From the NCBI GenBank assembly GCA_905182425.1, contig CAJJBP010000009.1, forward strand, positions 124,001-188,000: 64,000 nt of DNA, given 5' to 3'. The translations under genes were made by a program, and so were the position numbers. The notes beneath the pieces were generated by a model, which saw nothing but the letters and a program-made list of their open reading frames with translations, was not told where the DNA came from and searched no databases. This document shows, piece after piece, positions 1-10,933 of this stretch (its first letter is position 1; the number at the start of each line of letters is the position of its first letter). The stretch comes from an uncultured Planktomarina sp. (GTDB lineage: Bacteria; Pseudomonadota; Alphaproteobacteria; Rhodobacterales; Rhodobacteraceae).

Positions 1-242
1 GCTTGCGAGAAAGCCATGATAAGTGCCGAAAGCCGTTCCCGTTCATTGGCGGATGAGCCCATCCACAAAGATTTATATCGACGCTCCTTATAAAAGGCTG
101 ATAGGACACTATCCTGCAAAACCTCACTTGCTAAAGATTGTTTAAACGTAATTGACTGAGCAATAGTAGACTTCGGAAGAAGACACAAAAAAGCCAGTAA
201 TAGCGACACTACATGGATATGGGTTAGTTTAGAAAAAGCCAC
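1..242 (-). CDS. L,D-transpeptidase (YcbB/LdtD-like), N-terminal part, cut by window edge
   Basis: Reading the minus strand from a GTG at 242 gives an open frame to the left edge. It begins with a hydrophobic signal peptide (VVSLLLAFLCLL, residues about 11-22, ending near an AQS cleavage site). Then comes a segment like the scaffold domain of YcbB-type L,D-transpeptidases (LSAFYKERRYKSLW, then an acidic-basic helix). This family makes 3-3 cross-links in periplasmic peptidoglycan. The catalytic YkuD domain lies outside the window, so activity cannot be judged. The gene is divergent from the YcbK-like peptidase at 545, a pairing known from related genomes. No in-frame ATG is available upstream before a stop, so GTG is the likely start. 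Confidence 0.65.
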   Translation of the reverse strand, partial: MAFSKLTHIHVVSLLLAFLCLLPKSTIAQSITFKQSLASEVLQDSVLSAFYKERRYKSLWMGSSANERERLSALIMAFSQ

Positions 243-544
243 CGAAGCTACCCCACATATAAATTCTTTTACTTAGTCATTTGTTAATGCCAATGACACA
301 CAGATAGTTCAATCACTTTTAATCAAGTAGCCATGAAACCCTGAAGATGCATCTGTGAAGCCGAACACTACAAGACAGTTGCAAACTACGCAAGTTGCGC
401 AAAATATTGCCTATTTTTAAATTTAACTGTTTAATTAGAATAACAAGCTTTGCGCATCAAGCAATCCATGTAATAAGTACAAAGTTTTTTTTTGGTATTG
501 TCCGCTCGCTGCCAAAAAGTTAGTTTGAGTAATTGGAAAGTATA
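243..544. other. Gene-free divergent promoter region
   Basis: About 300 AT-rich bases separate the divergent L,D-transpeptidase and YcbK-like genes. A GGAAAG stretch just before 545 serves as the ribosome-binding site of the rightward gene, and there is a run of T around 487-493. I see no RNA gene, repeat or convincing operator. It presumably holds the two divergent promoters. Confidence 0.5.
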
Positions 545-1111
545 ATGGTTAACCGGAACAGAGAATACTCACGACGAGGTTTACTGGGGGCTTTCGCAGC
601 AACTTCAATTATGGCTGCTCCAACGTTTCCAAGTGCAGCCGGTTTCATTCGCAACGCTGGCGATATTAGACGCATTAAAATGTATTCTACACGAACTGGT
701 GAAAAGCTTGATATCATTTACTGGATTGAAGGCTTTTACATTACGGATGCATTATCAGAAGTGAATTACTTCATGCGCGATTGGCGTCAAAATAAAGAAA
801 AACCGATTGATACGCGTACAGTGGACATTATAGCAGCTTCGATGCGGCTACTTGAAACAGAAACTCCCTTCCAGATGCTATCAGGTTACCGTACCAGTTC
901 TACAAATAAGCTTTTACGTAGTCGCTCTCGGAATGTGGCCAAAAAATCTCTCCATATGGTCGGGCAAGCTGTCGACCTCAGAATGCAGGGACGGTCAGTC
1001 CGACAAATAGCTAGAGCTGCGGCGTCTTGTTCAGCAGGTGGTGTAGGTCGCTATTCTAGATCTAATTTTGTTCACGTTGATTGTGGCATTAAAAGAATTT
1101 GGGGCAGTTAA
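545..1111 (+). CDS. YcbK-like DUF882/M15 family peptidase with Tat signal
   Basis: The 188-residue protein starts at the ATG at 545, behind GGAAAG; a longer reading from a TTG at 533 would place the signal less well. The N-terminus carries a twin-arginine motif (SRRGLL, residues 9-14) and a hydrophobic stretch, so it should be exported folded to the periplasm. The C-terminal two thirds match the YcbK/DUF882 group of M15 D,D-carboxypeptidase-like zinc enzymes: YRTSSTN, then SLHMVGQAVDLR with the first zinc His and Asp, and FVHVDCG with the second His. Its probable role is peptidoglycan trimming beside the divergent L,D-transpeptidase. The substrate is not known for this protein. Confidence 0.85.
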   Translation: MVNRNREYSRRGLLGAFAATSIMAAPTFPSAAGFIRNAGDIRRIKMYSTRTGEKLDIIYWIEGFYITDALSEVNYFMRDWRQNKEKPIDTRTVDIIAASMRLLETETPFQMLSGYRTSSTNKLLRSRSRNVAKKSLHMVGQAVDLRMQGRSVRQIARAAASCSAGGVGRYSRSNFVHVDCGIKRIWGS

Positions 1112-1172
1112 TTTACTCCACAGTAAAAACTCCATTGCAGCCTATTTGTCGTAACTATATAGAAAAGGTTAG

Positions 1173-1249
<77 letters not shown>

Positions 1250-1433
1250 TCATACCTACGGAAGCGATATCACTATATTTAAGTTGTAATTCACTCCTGT
1301 TTTCAGGACGCTACAATGTACGTCGCCACCCCCAAACCCAGAATATACCACCAGTTAGCCAGCAACTAAGCGGCAAATAGTATAACCCGTACAACAGCTC
1401 GTTAAATCTAATGTCATGCTCTTGACGAAAGTC

Positions 1434-1448
1434 GTGTTCCCTGAACAC
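1434..1448. promoter_or_regulatory. Perfect palindrome upstream of trpG (operator candidate)
   Basis: GTGTTC-CCT-GAACAC is a perfect 6-bp inverted repeat with a 3-bp spacer, 83 bp before the trpG start. A TTGACG hexamer lies at 1422-1427, but I find no well-spaced -10 box. It shares GTTC/GAAC words with the LexA box but in inverted rather than direct arrangement, so I do not call it an SOS site. The binding protein is unknown. Confidence 0.35.
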
Positions 1449-1531
1449 CTGTTAAGCGACTATACACAGCAAGAAGTGCTAAATTGCACTTAACTCTGAT
1501 ACGTACAAGAAATAGGAGTGAAGGACGACGC

Positions 1532-2113
1532 ATGTTATTGCTGATAGATAATTACGATAGTTTTACCTATAATTTAGTTCATTATTTTAGTGAGCTTGGG
1601 GCCGAGGTCATGGTAAAACGCAACGATTCACTTGATGTGCAAGAAGCCATGTCGATTGGAGCGACTGCTATATTGCTCTCTCCCGGGCCTCGTGATCCAC
1701 AGCAGGCTGGAATTTGCATCGCTCTAACTCAGGCCGCAGCCGAGGCTAGAACTCCATTAATGGGGGTTTGTCTCGGGCATCAAACGATAGGAGCAGCCTT
1801 CGGCGGTAAAGTCGTTCAATGCCACGAAATTGTTCATGGTAAAACAGGCGCCATACACCATAATAATTCTGGGTTGTTCTCAAATCTTCCTAGTCCTTTC
1901 CACGCCACCCGATATCATTCCCTAACTGTTGAACGTGAGAGCCTACCCGATTGCCTAGAGGTAACCGCCAAACTTGAGGGTGGGACAATCATGGGACTAC
2001 AGCACAAAACTCTGCCTATCTTCGGAGTACAGTTTCATCCCGAAAGTATCGGCTCTGAGCATGGGCACGATCTCATCAAGAACTTCCTGGATATTGTTAA
2101 GGAAACCGCATGA
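1532..2113 (+). CDS. trpG: Anthranilate synthase glutamine amidotransferase subunit
   Basis: TrpG (193 aa) supplies ammonia from glutamine to TrpE for anthranilate synthesis in the tryptophan pathway. The class-I amidotransferase triad is present: nucleophile Cys in GVCLGHQ, and His and Glu in [12 protein letters not shown]. The N-terminal [18 protein letters not shown] is the family signature. I chose the ATG at 1532 because it follows AGGAGTGAAGG and gives the standard N-terminus; an upstream in-frame TTG at 1484 would add 16 unrelated residues. It overlaps trpD by 4 bp (ATGA) and heads the trpGDC-moaC-moeA run. No trpE lies within the 1.5 kb to its left, so the TrpE partner must be encoded elsewhere. 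Confidence 0.95.
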   Translation: MLLLIDNYDSFTYNLVHYFSELGAEVMVKRNDSLDVQEAMSIGATAILLSPGPRDPQQAGICIALTQAAAEARTPLMGVCLGHQTIGAAFGGKVVQCHEIVHGKTGAIHHNNSGLFSNLPSPFHATRYHSLTVERESLPDCLEVTAKLEGGTIMGLQHKTLPIFGVQFHPESIGSEHGHDLIKNFLDIVKETA

Positions 2114-3147
2114 ATTCGGCATTTAAACCGTTGATAGGTACTGCTTCAGATCGTCCTTTAACACGGGAGGAGGCCCAGATTGCTTTTGAAGCCCTATTCA
2201 ATGGTGACGCCACAGCTAGCCAAATTGGTGGGTTTTTAATGGCTCTACGAACCCGCGGTGAAACCGTTGACGAATATGCAGCGGCAGCAGCCGTTATGCG
2301 ATCAAAGTGCAAGGCCGTAACTGCACCAAAAGGAGCAATGGATATTGTCGGAACGGGTGGTGATGGCAAAGGAACACTAAATATCTCAACGGCGACAGCA
2401 TTCGTCGTTGCAGGTGCCGGTGTAACGGTAGCTAAACACGGCAATCGTAATCTCAGTTCCAAATCAGGAGCGGCCGATGCGCTGGGCGCAATGGGTATAA
2501 ACGTTATGGTCGGGGTAGAAGTCGTAGAGAATGCGCTCCGCAATATTGGAATTGCCTTCATGATGGCTCCAATGCATCATCCTGCGATTGCTCACGTTAT
2601 GCCAACCCGAGCTGAACTGGGTACGCGGACAATATTTAATATCCTAGGACCTTTAACTAACCCCGCTGGTGTGACCCGCCAACTAACTGGCGCATTTGCC
2701 CCAGAACTGATTAAGCCCATGGCAGAGACATTACTGACATTAGGCTCAGAACATGCCTGGTTAGTTCATGGTTCGGATGGGACTGATGAACTAACTATTA
2801 CAGGCGCCAGTGCTGTCGCCTCTATTGAAAATGGTAGCATTAAAGAATTTGAAGTTCACCCGGAAGACGCAGGCCTACCAGTTCACTCATTAGAGGAAAT
2901 TTTAGGCGGGACACCAACAGAAAATGGTAAAGCTTTCGCAGCACTCTTAGATGGAACACCTTCAGCTTACCGAGATACCGTGTTGCTAAATTCCGCAGCT
3001 GCACTGTTGATCGCAGGCAAGGTCTCAGATTTGCGCGCCGGCGTAGAGCAAGCAATTGCATCTATTGACAGCGGTGCCGCAAAATCCAAAGTCACTGAGC
3101 TAGCTAAACTTACAAGCGCCGCTTTAGGACCCACTAAAAATGGATAA
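2110..3147 (+). CDS. trpD: Anthranilate phosphoribosyltransferase
   Basis: TrpD (345 aa) transfers phosphoribose from PRPP to anthranilate, the second step of the tryptophan branch, in the cytoplasm. The PRPP-binding [14 protein letters not shown] motif is at about residues 81-94, followed by [16 protein letters not shown] and the glycine-rich [13 protein letters not shown] segment. The length is normal for the family. Its start overlaps the trpG stop by 4 bp and its end overlaps trpC by 8 bp, which indicates translational coupling. I see nothing unusual. Confidence 0.95.
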   Translation: MNSAFKPLIGTASDRPLTREEAQIAFEALFNGDATASQIGGFLMALRTRGETVDEYAAAAAVMRSKCKAVTAPKGAMDIVGTGGDGKGTLNISTATAFVVAGAGVTVAKHGNRNLSSKSGAADALGAMGINVMVGVEVVENALRNIGIAFMMAPMHHPAIAHVMPTRAELGTRTIFNILGPLTNPAGVTRQLTGAFAPELIKPMAETLLTLGSEHAWLVHGSDGTDELTITGASAVASIENGSIKEFEVHPEDAGLPVHSLEEILGGTPTENGKAFAALLDGTPSAYRDTVLLNSAAALLIAGKVSDLRAGVEQAIASIDSGAAKSKVTELAKLTSAALGPTKNG

Positions 3148-3949
3148 TATTTTAGAAAAAATTAAAACCTACAAAATCGCAGATTTGGCTTTACGCAAAC
3201 TGCAAATTCCCATTATGCAAGTTGAGGCAAATGCTCACGAAGCACCTCCGATACGTGGCTTCGTCAAAAGTCTAGAAAGGGCTGCGGCGTCAGGATATGC
3301 CTTAATTGCGGAAGTGAAAAAAGCATCGCCGTCAAAAGGCTTGATCCGAGCCGATTTCAACCCACCAAATTTAGCCCAAGCTTATGAGCAAGGAGGAGCC
3401 TCCTGCCTTTCTATCTTAACAGATGAGCCTTCTTTTCAAGGGCATGACAGCTTCCTTATAGCAGCGCGTGCCGCCACCTCCCTACCTACTTTACGCAAGG
3501 ATTTCATGTACGATACTTATCAAATTGTTGAGTCCCGTGCTTTGGGTGCTGATTGCGTTTTAATAATTATGGCTTTCGTGTCAGATCAACAAGCAGCAGA
3601 ACTCGAAACCTGCGCCTTCGAATGGGGCATGGATGTACTTGTAGAAGTGCATAATGCGGAGGAGCTGGATCGAGCACTCGCATTAAAATCTACCCTTCTA
3701 GGTATTAATAATCGTAACCTTAAAACATTTGATGTTACGTTAAATATCACCCGAACTCTTGCAAAGTACGTGCCTCCAGACAAGACTATCGTGGCTGAGA
3801 GCGGTATCTATACGCCAGAACATTTGGCAGATTTAGCACAATACGGCGCACGGACATTCTTGATTGGTGAAAGCCTGATGCGTCAAAAGAACGTAACAGA
3901 TGCCACAAGGACACTTTTGGCAAACCCAAACATGATCGGGATACCATAA
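3140..3949 (+). CDS. trpC: Indole-3-glycerol phosphate synthase
   Basis: TrpC (269 aa) closes the ring of carboxyphenylamino-deoxyribulose phosphate to give indole-3-glycerol phosphate. It is a TIM barrel with the expected active-site segments: [14 protein letters not shown] (catalytic Lys), [23 protein letters not shown] (second Lys), [20 protein letters not shown] and VAESGI. It is monofunctional, with no fused TrpF domain. The 8-bp overlap with trpD and direct abutment to moaC place it in the same transcript. Confidence 0.95.
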   Translation: MDNILEKIKTYKIADLALRKLQIPIMQVEANAHEAPPIRGFVKSLERAAASGYALIAEVKKASPSKGLIRADFNPPNLAQAYEQGGASCLSILTDEPSFQGHDSFLIAARAATSLPTLRKDFMYDTYQIVESRALGADCVLIIMAFVSDQQAAELETCAFEWGMDVLVEVHNAEELDRALALKSTLLGINNRNLKTFDVTLNITRTLAKYVPPDKTIVAESGIYTPEHLADLAQYGARTFLIGESLMRQKNVTDATRTLLANPNMIGIP

Positions 3950-4432
3950 ATGAAACGCCTGACTCACCTCGATAAATCCGGGAATGCCCATATGGTTGAT
4001 GTATCCGATAAAGACGAAACAAGAAGAATGGCGAAAGCTTCAGCGACGATTAATCTTACAAAAACAGCAATGACAGCATTAATTGAGGGTAACCTGAAAA
4101 AGGGAGACGCATTAGGAGTAGCACGGATTGCGGGAATTATAGCAGCAAAAAAAACTGCTGATTTAATTCCTCTATGCCACCCACTTCCGATTACTAAAGT
4201 TTCCGTTAATCTTGTCCCAGACACAAATTCTAATACGGTTGTGGCTACTGCCACCGTAAAAACCAAAGGGCAAACAGGAGTTGAGATGGAAGCACTAACC
4301 GCCGCTTCCGTTGCCGCACTAACACTCTATGATATGCTTAAGGCAATTGACAAAGGTATAACTATTTCCGCTATTCAATTAATTGAGAAACAGGGCGGTA
4401 AGTCTGGAACTTGGGAGCGAACGGTAGAATGA
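3950..4432 (+). CDS. moaC: Cyclic pyranopterin monophosphate synthase
   Basis: MoaC (160 aa) converts the MoaA product 3',8-cyclo-7,8-dihydro-GTP to cyclic pyranopterin monophosphate in molybdenum cofactor synthesis. Family signatures are LIPLCHPLPITKVSV, KGQTGVEMEALTA and the C-terminal Lys-rich IQLIEKQGGKSG. It starts on the base after the trpC stop and overlaps moeA by 4 bp (ATGA). Attachment of moaC-moeA to trpGDC is a synteny typical of Roseobacter-group genomes. Confidence 0.95.
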   Translation: MKRLTHLDKSGNAHMVDVSDKDETRRMAKASATINLTKTAMTALIEGNLKKGDALGVARIAGIIAAKKTADLIPLCHPLPITKVSVNLVPDTNSNTVVATATVKTKGQTGVEMEALTAASVAALTLYDMLKAIDKGITISAIQLIEKQGGKSGTWERTVE

Positions 4433-5622
4433 TCTCTGTGGATGAGGCACTTGCGCATCTATTTTTAATTACCAAACCACTTTGTTCAGAAACAGTAAAT
4501 TTAAAAAATGCAGTGGGCCGTATACTGATAGAACCCGCCATAGCCACTCGAAACCAGCCCCCATTTGATGCTTCCGCCATGGATGGCTATGCCATACGTG
4601 GCGGGGACCTCCAAGCAGGTGTAACCAAATGGAATATCATTGGGGAAGCTGCTGCCGGACACCGTTTTTTGGGCTCAGTAGCACCTGGAGAGGCAACTCG
4701 GATCTTTACAGGGGCGCCAATGCCCACAGGCACAGACCACGTTTTAATCCAAGAACATGTCACACGCTGCGCGCATGTCATCACGCTAAGAGATAATAGT
4801 AATACCTCCCGTTTCGTACGACCTTTAGGAGCGGATTTTAAAGCTGGCTTTACCCAATCTGTCCCTTGCAAACTCTCCGCTCAAAATATTGCTTTGTTGG
4901 CATCAATGAATGTACCGCAGCCAAAAGTAGCTCGAAAACCACAAGTTGTTCTCATTGCGACGGGTGACGAATTGGTCCAACCTGGTGAAGTACCAAATAT
5001 TGACCAAATAATCGCCTCAAACACTTTTGGTCTTTTTGCAATGCTTCAGTCCGCGGGGGCGGAGCCCCGTATGTTGCCAATTGCAAAAGACCGCATGGGG
5101 TCTTTGAAGCAGTTATTTTCCCTAATTGGACAGGCTGACCTTGTGGTGACTGTGGGAGGAGCATCCGTCGGAGATCACGACTTGGTTGCCAAAGCCGCCG
5201 AAGATTTAGGAATGCAGCAATCGTTTTATAAAGTGGCCATGCGACCTGGAAAGCCACTTATGGCCGGAAAACTAAATGGAACGTTAATGATTGGCCTTCC
5301 TGGCAACCCAGTATCAGCAATGGTCTGTGGAGAGATATTTATCGTTCCAGTTATCCAAAAAATGTTGGGGTTACCAGCTATAGCAAGGCAAAAGAAAACT
5401 GCTCTTTTAAACCATGATCTTGAGAAAAATGGACCTCGCGAACATTATATGCGAGCCAATGTCATTAATGGACATGCTTATGTTGAAGATCGTCAAGACA
5501 GTGCTCTACTGAGTGTCCTTGCAACATCAAATGCTTTGGTTGTGCGCAGCCCAAATGAGAAAGCACTGCCAAAAGGGGCAACAATTGAGTATATTAATCT
5601 TACTACAACTCACACTGGTTGA
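4429..5622 (+). CDS. moeA: Molybdopterin molybdenumtransferase
   Basis: MoeA (397 aa) inserts molybdate into adenylated molybdopterin. Visible signatures are PFDASAMDGYA near residue 45, FTGAPMPTGTDHV, the MoCF-fold ATGDEL and GGASVGDHD, and MRPGKPLMAG with GLPGNPVSAM. The ATG at 4429 overlaps the moaC stop (ATGA) and gives the normal N-terminus MISVDEAL; a longer frame from 4411 adds residues inside moaC. The lexA promoter begins over its last codons. Confidence 0.95.
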   Translation: MISVDEALAHLFLITKPLCSETVNLKNAVGRILIEPAIATRNQPPFDASAMDGYAIRGGDLQAGVTKWNIIGEAAAGHRFLGSVAPGEATRIFTGAPMPTGTDHVLIQEHVTRCAHVITLRDNSNTSRFVRPLGADFKAGFTQSVPCKLSAQNIALLASMNVPQPKVARKPQVVLIATGDELVQPGEVPNIDQIIASNTFGLFAMLQSAGAEPRMLPIAKDRMGSLKQLFSLIGQADLVVTVGGASVGDHDLVAKAAEDLGMQQSFYKVAMRPGKPLMAGKLNGTLMIGLPGNPVSAMVCGEIFIVPVIQKMLGLPAIARQKKTALLNHDLEKNGPREHYMRANVINGHAYVEDRQDSALLSVLATSNALVVRSPNEKALPKGATIEYINLTTTHTG

Positions 5623-5647
5623 CACAAAGCAAGAACATCAGTAGAAC
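5619..5647 (+). promoter_or_regulatory. lexA promoter with LexA (SOS) box
   Basis: GAACATCAGTAGAAC at 5633-5647 is a direct repeat GAAC-N7-GAAC, the reverse complement of the GTTC-N7-GTTC LexA box known from alphaproteobacteria. A TTGACA hexamer at 5619-5624 overlaps the moeA stop; TAGAAC at 5642-5647 is at 17-bp spacing as a weak -10. LexA bound here would cover the promoter core, giving autorepression. A matching box precedes uvrA at 39800. The box is clear; the promoter hexamers are inferred. Confidence 0.8.
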
Positions 5648-5693
5648 ATATACACAACAAAATACTCACAACCTATGATTGAAGGAGTAACAC

Positions 5694-6386
5694 ATGCTTA
5701 CCAAAAAGCAGTTACAACTATTAGAGTTCATTCATATACGGACTCAATCCGATGGGGTATCACCCTCTTTTGATGAAATGAAAGAGGCATTAGATTTGCG
5801 CTCTAAATCAGGTATCCATCGCTTGATTACCGCTCTAGAAGAGCGTGGTTTTATTCGTCGTTTGGCGCATAGAGCACGTGCAATAGAAATTACACGTATG
5901 CCAGATTCCTTAAAATCTCAAGCCATGGGTTTTAAACCTCGCCTAATTCAAGGGACCAAGCCTACACGCCCCGACATGGCTTTTGATCTAGACCGTGGTG
6001 ATGTTAGCACAGTACCTATGATGGGAAAAATTGCAGCAGGTGTCCCTATCTCAGCGATTGAAGATTATACGCGTAGTATCACTGTTCCTGGCGGCATGAT
6101 ATCAGGGAAAGGTGAGCACTATGCTTTAGAAGTAAAAGGTGACTCAATGGTAGATGTTGGAATTAACGATGGTGACGTTGTTGTTATTCAGCAAACAAGT
6201 TTCGCTCAGAATGGCGACATAGTTGTTGCTTTGATCGAAGGTCAAGAGGCAACGCTAAAACGCTTTCGTCGGACGGGTACTTCGATTGCCCTGGAAGCCG
6301 CAAATTCTGCATATAAAACTCAGGTTTATCCAGATCATCAAGTCAAAGTTCAGGGTAAACTTGTAGGACTGATACGAACTTACTAA
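5694..6386 (+). CDS. lexA: SOS response repressor LexA
   Basis: LexA (230 aa) represses SOS genes and cleaves itself when RecA is activated. The N-terminal winged HTH starts [13 protein letters not shown] and includes the recognition helix region [18 protein letters not shown]. The C-terminal S24 peptidase domain has the Ala115-Gly116 cleavage bond (KIAAGVPI), catalytic Ser151 (VKGDSMVD) and Lys189 (EATLKRF). A GAAGGAG ribosome site precedes the ATG. Its own LexA box lies 47-61 bp upstream, so autoregulation is expected. It follows moeA by 71 bp and probably also receives read-through from the trp-moa operon. Confidence 0.97.
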   Translation: MLTKKQLQLLEFIHIRTQSDGVSPSFDEMKEALDLRSKSGIHRLITALEERGFIRRLAHRARAIEITRMPDSLKSQAMGFKPRLIQGTKPTRPDMAFDLDRGDVSTVPMMGKIAAGVPISAIEDYTRSITVPGGMISGKGEHYALEVKGDSMVDVGINDGDVVVIQQTSFAQNGDIVVALIEGQEATLKRFRRTGTSIALEAANSAYKTQVYPDHQVKVQGKLVGLIRTY

Positions 6387-8245
<1,859 letters not shown>

Positions 8246-8289
8246 AAGCTCCTGTGGGCCTTAAATTTGCTTTGAATATGAGGGAATAC

Positions 8290-9591
8290 ATGACGAACGC
8301 GACAAAAAAGACAGCTACTCTGACATTGGATGGTAAAACTTACATACTGCCAGTGATATCACCAACTGCAGGCCCGGATGTAATCGATATTCGAAAGCTC
8401 TACGCTCAGGCTAATGTTTTCACCTATGATCCTGGCTTTACATCAACTGCGGCTTGCGACTCGACAATTACGTACATAGACGGAACTGCCGGCGAATTGC
8501 TGCATCGTGGATATCCGATTGATCAACTTGCGTCCAAAAGCCATTATTTAGAAGTTTGCTATTTATTATTGTATGGAACTTTACCGTCAGCTGCTGCCCT
8601 CGAAAATTTTGAAACCCTTGTTACTAATCACACAATGCTACATGAACAAATGGTAAATCTTTTCAGAGGCTTCCGAAGAGATGCTCATCCTATGGCAATT
8701 ATGACGGGCGTTGTTGGTGCGATGTCTGCTTTCTACCACGACTCAACAGATATCAATGATCCACATCAGCGCGAGGTGGCTTCAATTCGTTTAATAGCTA
8801 AAATGCCAACGATAGCTGCAATGGCATTTAAATATACAGTGGGCCAACCATTTGTTTATCCCCGAAATGATCTTGATTATGCTTCAAACTTTTTGCGCAT
8901 GTGTTTTGCGGTGCCTGCAGAAAATTATGAAGTAAATCCAATTTTAGCCCGCGCTATGGACCGTATTTTCACCCTTCACGCAGATCATGAACAAAATGCC
9001 TCAACTTCCACAGTTCGACTAGCATCTTCGTCTGGTGCAAATCCATTTGCTTGCATAGCCGCAGGAATTGCTTGCCTCTGGGGGCCCGCACATGGTGGCG
9101 CGAACCAGGCATGTCTAGAAATGCTCAATGAAATTGGTACGGTAGATCGTATTCCTGAGTTTATTGCACGAGCTAAAGATAAGAATGATCCGTTTCGCCT
9201 AATGGGCTTTGGGCATAGAGTTTACAAGAATATTGATCCCAGGGCGAAAGTTCTAAAAGAATCTGCTGATGAAGTTCTTGAACTTTTGGGCGTTGAGAAT
9301 AATCCAATTCTTACAAGTAGCAAAAGAATTGGAGAAAGCGGCGTTGAGCTGATCAATATTTTTCTGAAAAAAAATTATTTCCAAACGTAGATTTTTATTC
9401 TGGTATCATTTTGGAGGCAATGGGTTTCCCAACCTCAGATGTTCACACCAATTTTTGCACTTGCGAGGACGGTTGGTTGGGTATCGCAGTGGAAAGAAAT
9501 GATTTCAGATCCAACTATGAAAATTGGCCGCCCTAGACAACTCTATTGCGGACAGATTACTCGAGATTACGTCGATATGGAGAATCGCTGA
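8290..9591 (+). CDS. gltA: Citrate synthase, with two compensating frameshifts near the 3' end
   Basis: GltA condenses oxaloacetate and acetyl-CoA to citrate, the entry step of the TCA cycle. I prefer the ATG at 8290 ([15 protein letters not shown]). Active-site regions are [24 protein letters not shown] and [14 protein letters not shown]. In the raw frame the protein ends early at 9390. One A missing from the A8 run (9367-9374) plus one extra G at about 9438 explain this. Correcting both restores [20 protein letters not shown], then [14 protein letters not shown] and GRPRQLYCG, ending at the TGA at 9589-9591. The net frame is unchanged and gives 433 residues, the usual length. Confidence 0.88.
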
Positions 9592-9642
9592 ATAGTAAGC
9601 GTCAAAGCACCGTTTAAGGCTTTTTAAATATTAAATTTAAAC

Positions 9643-10419
9643 TTACCTGCCTTCAAAGCTGGGCGGTCTCTTGTCTAAGAAGGCCGTTATGCCCTCTTTA
9701 AAGTCACGAGTTTTTCCACACTCCCCTTGCAAACGCGCCTCAATACTTAACTGTTCAGCTTCTGTATTTTCAAAACTACCTCTAATCGCAGATTTAATAT
9801 ATCCATAAGTAGCTGTGGGGCCAGATGCCAAATGTGATGCGCGCGACATCCAGTGTTTATTAAAGCTATCGTCCTCAACAGACTCCCAAATCATTCCCCA
9901 CTCACTGGCCTGATCCGACGATATTTTATCAGCGAAGAGAGCCGCTCCCATCGCCTTTGCTACACCCATTTGGCGTGGCATAATATAGGTACCACCAGCA
10001 TCAGGGATTAGGCCTATCCGTGCAAAAGCTTGAAGAAAATAAGCAGATTGAGCCGCTATTACTATGTCCGCGGCCAACGCCAGATTTGCACCAGCACCAG
10101 CGGCGGGGCCATTTACCGCCGATATGGTTGGTACAGGGCACTTTGTGATTGCCGCCAACATTGGCATATATTCATCTTTCAACGTCCGTTCCAAATCTAT
10201 ATCAGCAGGATTTGCACCTGCCCCCAAGTCCTGTCCTGAACAGAATGCACGACCAGCTCCAGTTAACACAACTACCCGTGCCGCTTTGCCACTTTCGGTA
10301 ACAGCATGTGTGATTTCCGCACGCATTTGGGTGTTTAGCGCGTTCATAACGTCGGGGCGATTCAAGGTTATAATTGCAATATTATCAACAATCTCACAAA
10401 CTATTGTATCATAAAGCAT
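9643..10419 (-). CDS. paaG: Enoyl-CoA hydratase/isomerase, PaaG-like
   Basis: This 258-residue crotonase-fold protein resembles PaaG, which isomerises ring-1,2-epoxyphenylacetyl-CoA to the oxepin form in phenylacetate breakdown. Visible features are LNRPDVMNALNTQM, the CoA/oxyanion segment FCSGQDLGAGA, NGPAAGAGANLALAADI, and the PaaG-type GLIPDAGGTYIMPRQMG with its acidic residue. The ATG at 10419 gives the normal N-terminus (MLYDTIVCEIV); a longer frame from 10470 adds an unrelated leader. No other paa gene is in the window. In Roseobacter-type genomes this gene commonly follows the ccm genes, as it does here. General enoyl-CoA hydratase activity is an alternative. Confidence 0.75.
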   Translation of the reverse strand: MLYDTIVCEIVDNIAIITLNRPDVMNALNTQMRAEITHAVTESGKAARVVVLTGAGRAFCSGQDLGAGANPADIDLERTLKDEYMPMLAAITKCPVPTISAVNGPAAGAGANLALAADIVIAAQSAYFLQAFARIGLIPDAGGTYIMPRQMGVAKAMGAALFADKISSDQASEWGMIWESVEDDSFNKHWMSRASHLASGPTATYGYIKSAIRGSFENTEAEQLSIEARLQGECGKTRDFKEGITAFLDKRPPSFEGR

Positions 10420-10483
10420 TTGTTTCTCATTTCTTTTGTGGTTCGAGGCAACTCTTAAGAACAAATTCAAATCATTTCATGGC

Positions 10484-10933
10484 TTATCGTAACAAAAGGT
10501 CTTTAATTTTTTTTTCTTCTTGATCAGTCAGTTTTGCTATTGAGCAATTTTCGACCTTTCTAGATAGCAAAAACAAACCAAAGAGAGTCAATAATAAGAT
10601 AAAAGGTCCCGACAACCATAACACCAAGTTTATACCGATTATGTTGGGTTTAAGTAGCACATATTCTCCGTATCGCGCCACAACGTAGTTAACTACCTCA
10701 GTATCGCTGTCGCCGGCAACCAATCGGCGGCGCACCAATAATCTTAAATCTTTGGCAATATCAGCATTAGATTCGTCAATGCTTTCATTACGGCATTGCG
10801 TGCATCGAAGTGCCTGCGAAATAACTCTCGCTCGGGTCTCCAAAATAGGATCATTAAGGAGTTCATTCGGCTCAACAGCTGAGCCCAGAGCTCCCCAAAA
10901 ACACAATATAAATATAGTCATAGACCTTTTCAT
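10484..10933 (-). CDS. ccmH: Cytochrome c-type biogenesis protein CcmH/CycL
   Basis: CcmH (149 aa) is a periplasm-facing thioredoxin-like protein that reduces apocytochrome c thiols for haem attachment. It has an N-terminal signal/membrane segment (MTIFILCFWGALGSA), the redox motif LRCTQCRNESIDESNA (family form LRCxxCQNxS), RYGEYVLLKP and a C-terminal membrane helix (VLWLSGPFILLLTLFGLFLL). The ATG overlaps the ccmF stop by 4 bp, so translation is coupled. Confidence 0.93.
   Translation of the reverse strand: MKRSMTIFILCFWGALGSAVEPNELLNDPILETRARVISQALRCTQCRNESIDESNADIAKDLRLLVRRRLVAGDSDTEVVNYVVARYGEYVLLKPNIIGINLVLWLSGPFILLLTLFGLFLLSRKVENCSIAKLTDQEEKKIKDLLLR

Noticed and set aside
1434-1448. 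GTTC/GAAC words before trpG as a LexA box
   Set aside because: The halves are inverted with a 3-bp spacer; the alphaproteobacterial LexA box is a direct repeat with a 7-bp spacer.
2097-2561. Minus-strand open frame of 154 codons within trpD
   Set aside because: It lies opposite the well-supported trpD gene, has a composition typical of an antisense shadow (Ser/Thr/Pro/Ala rich) and no ribosome site.
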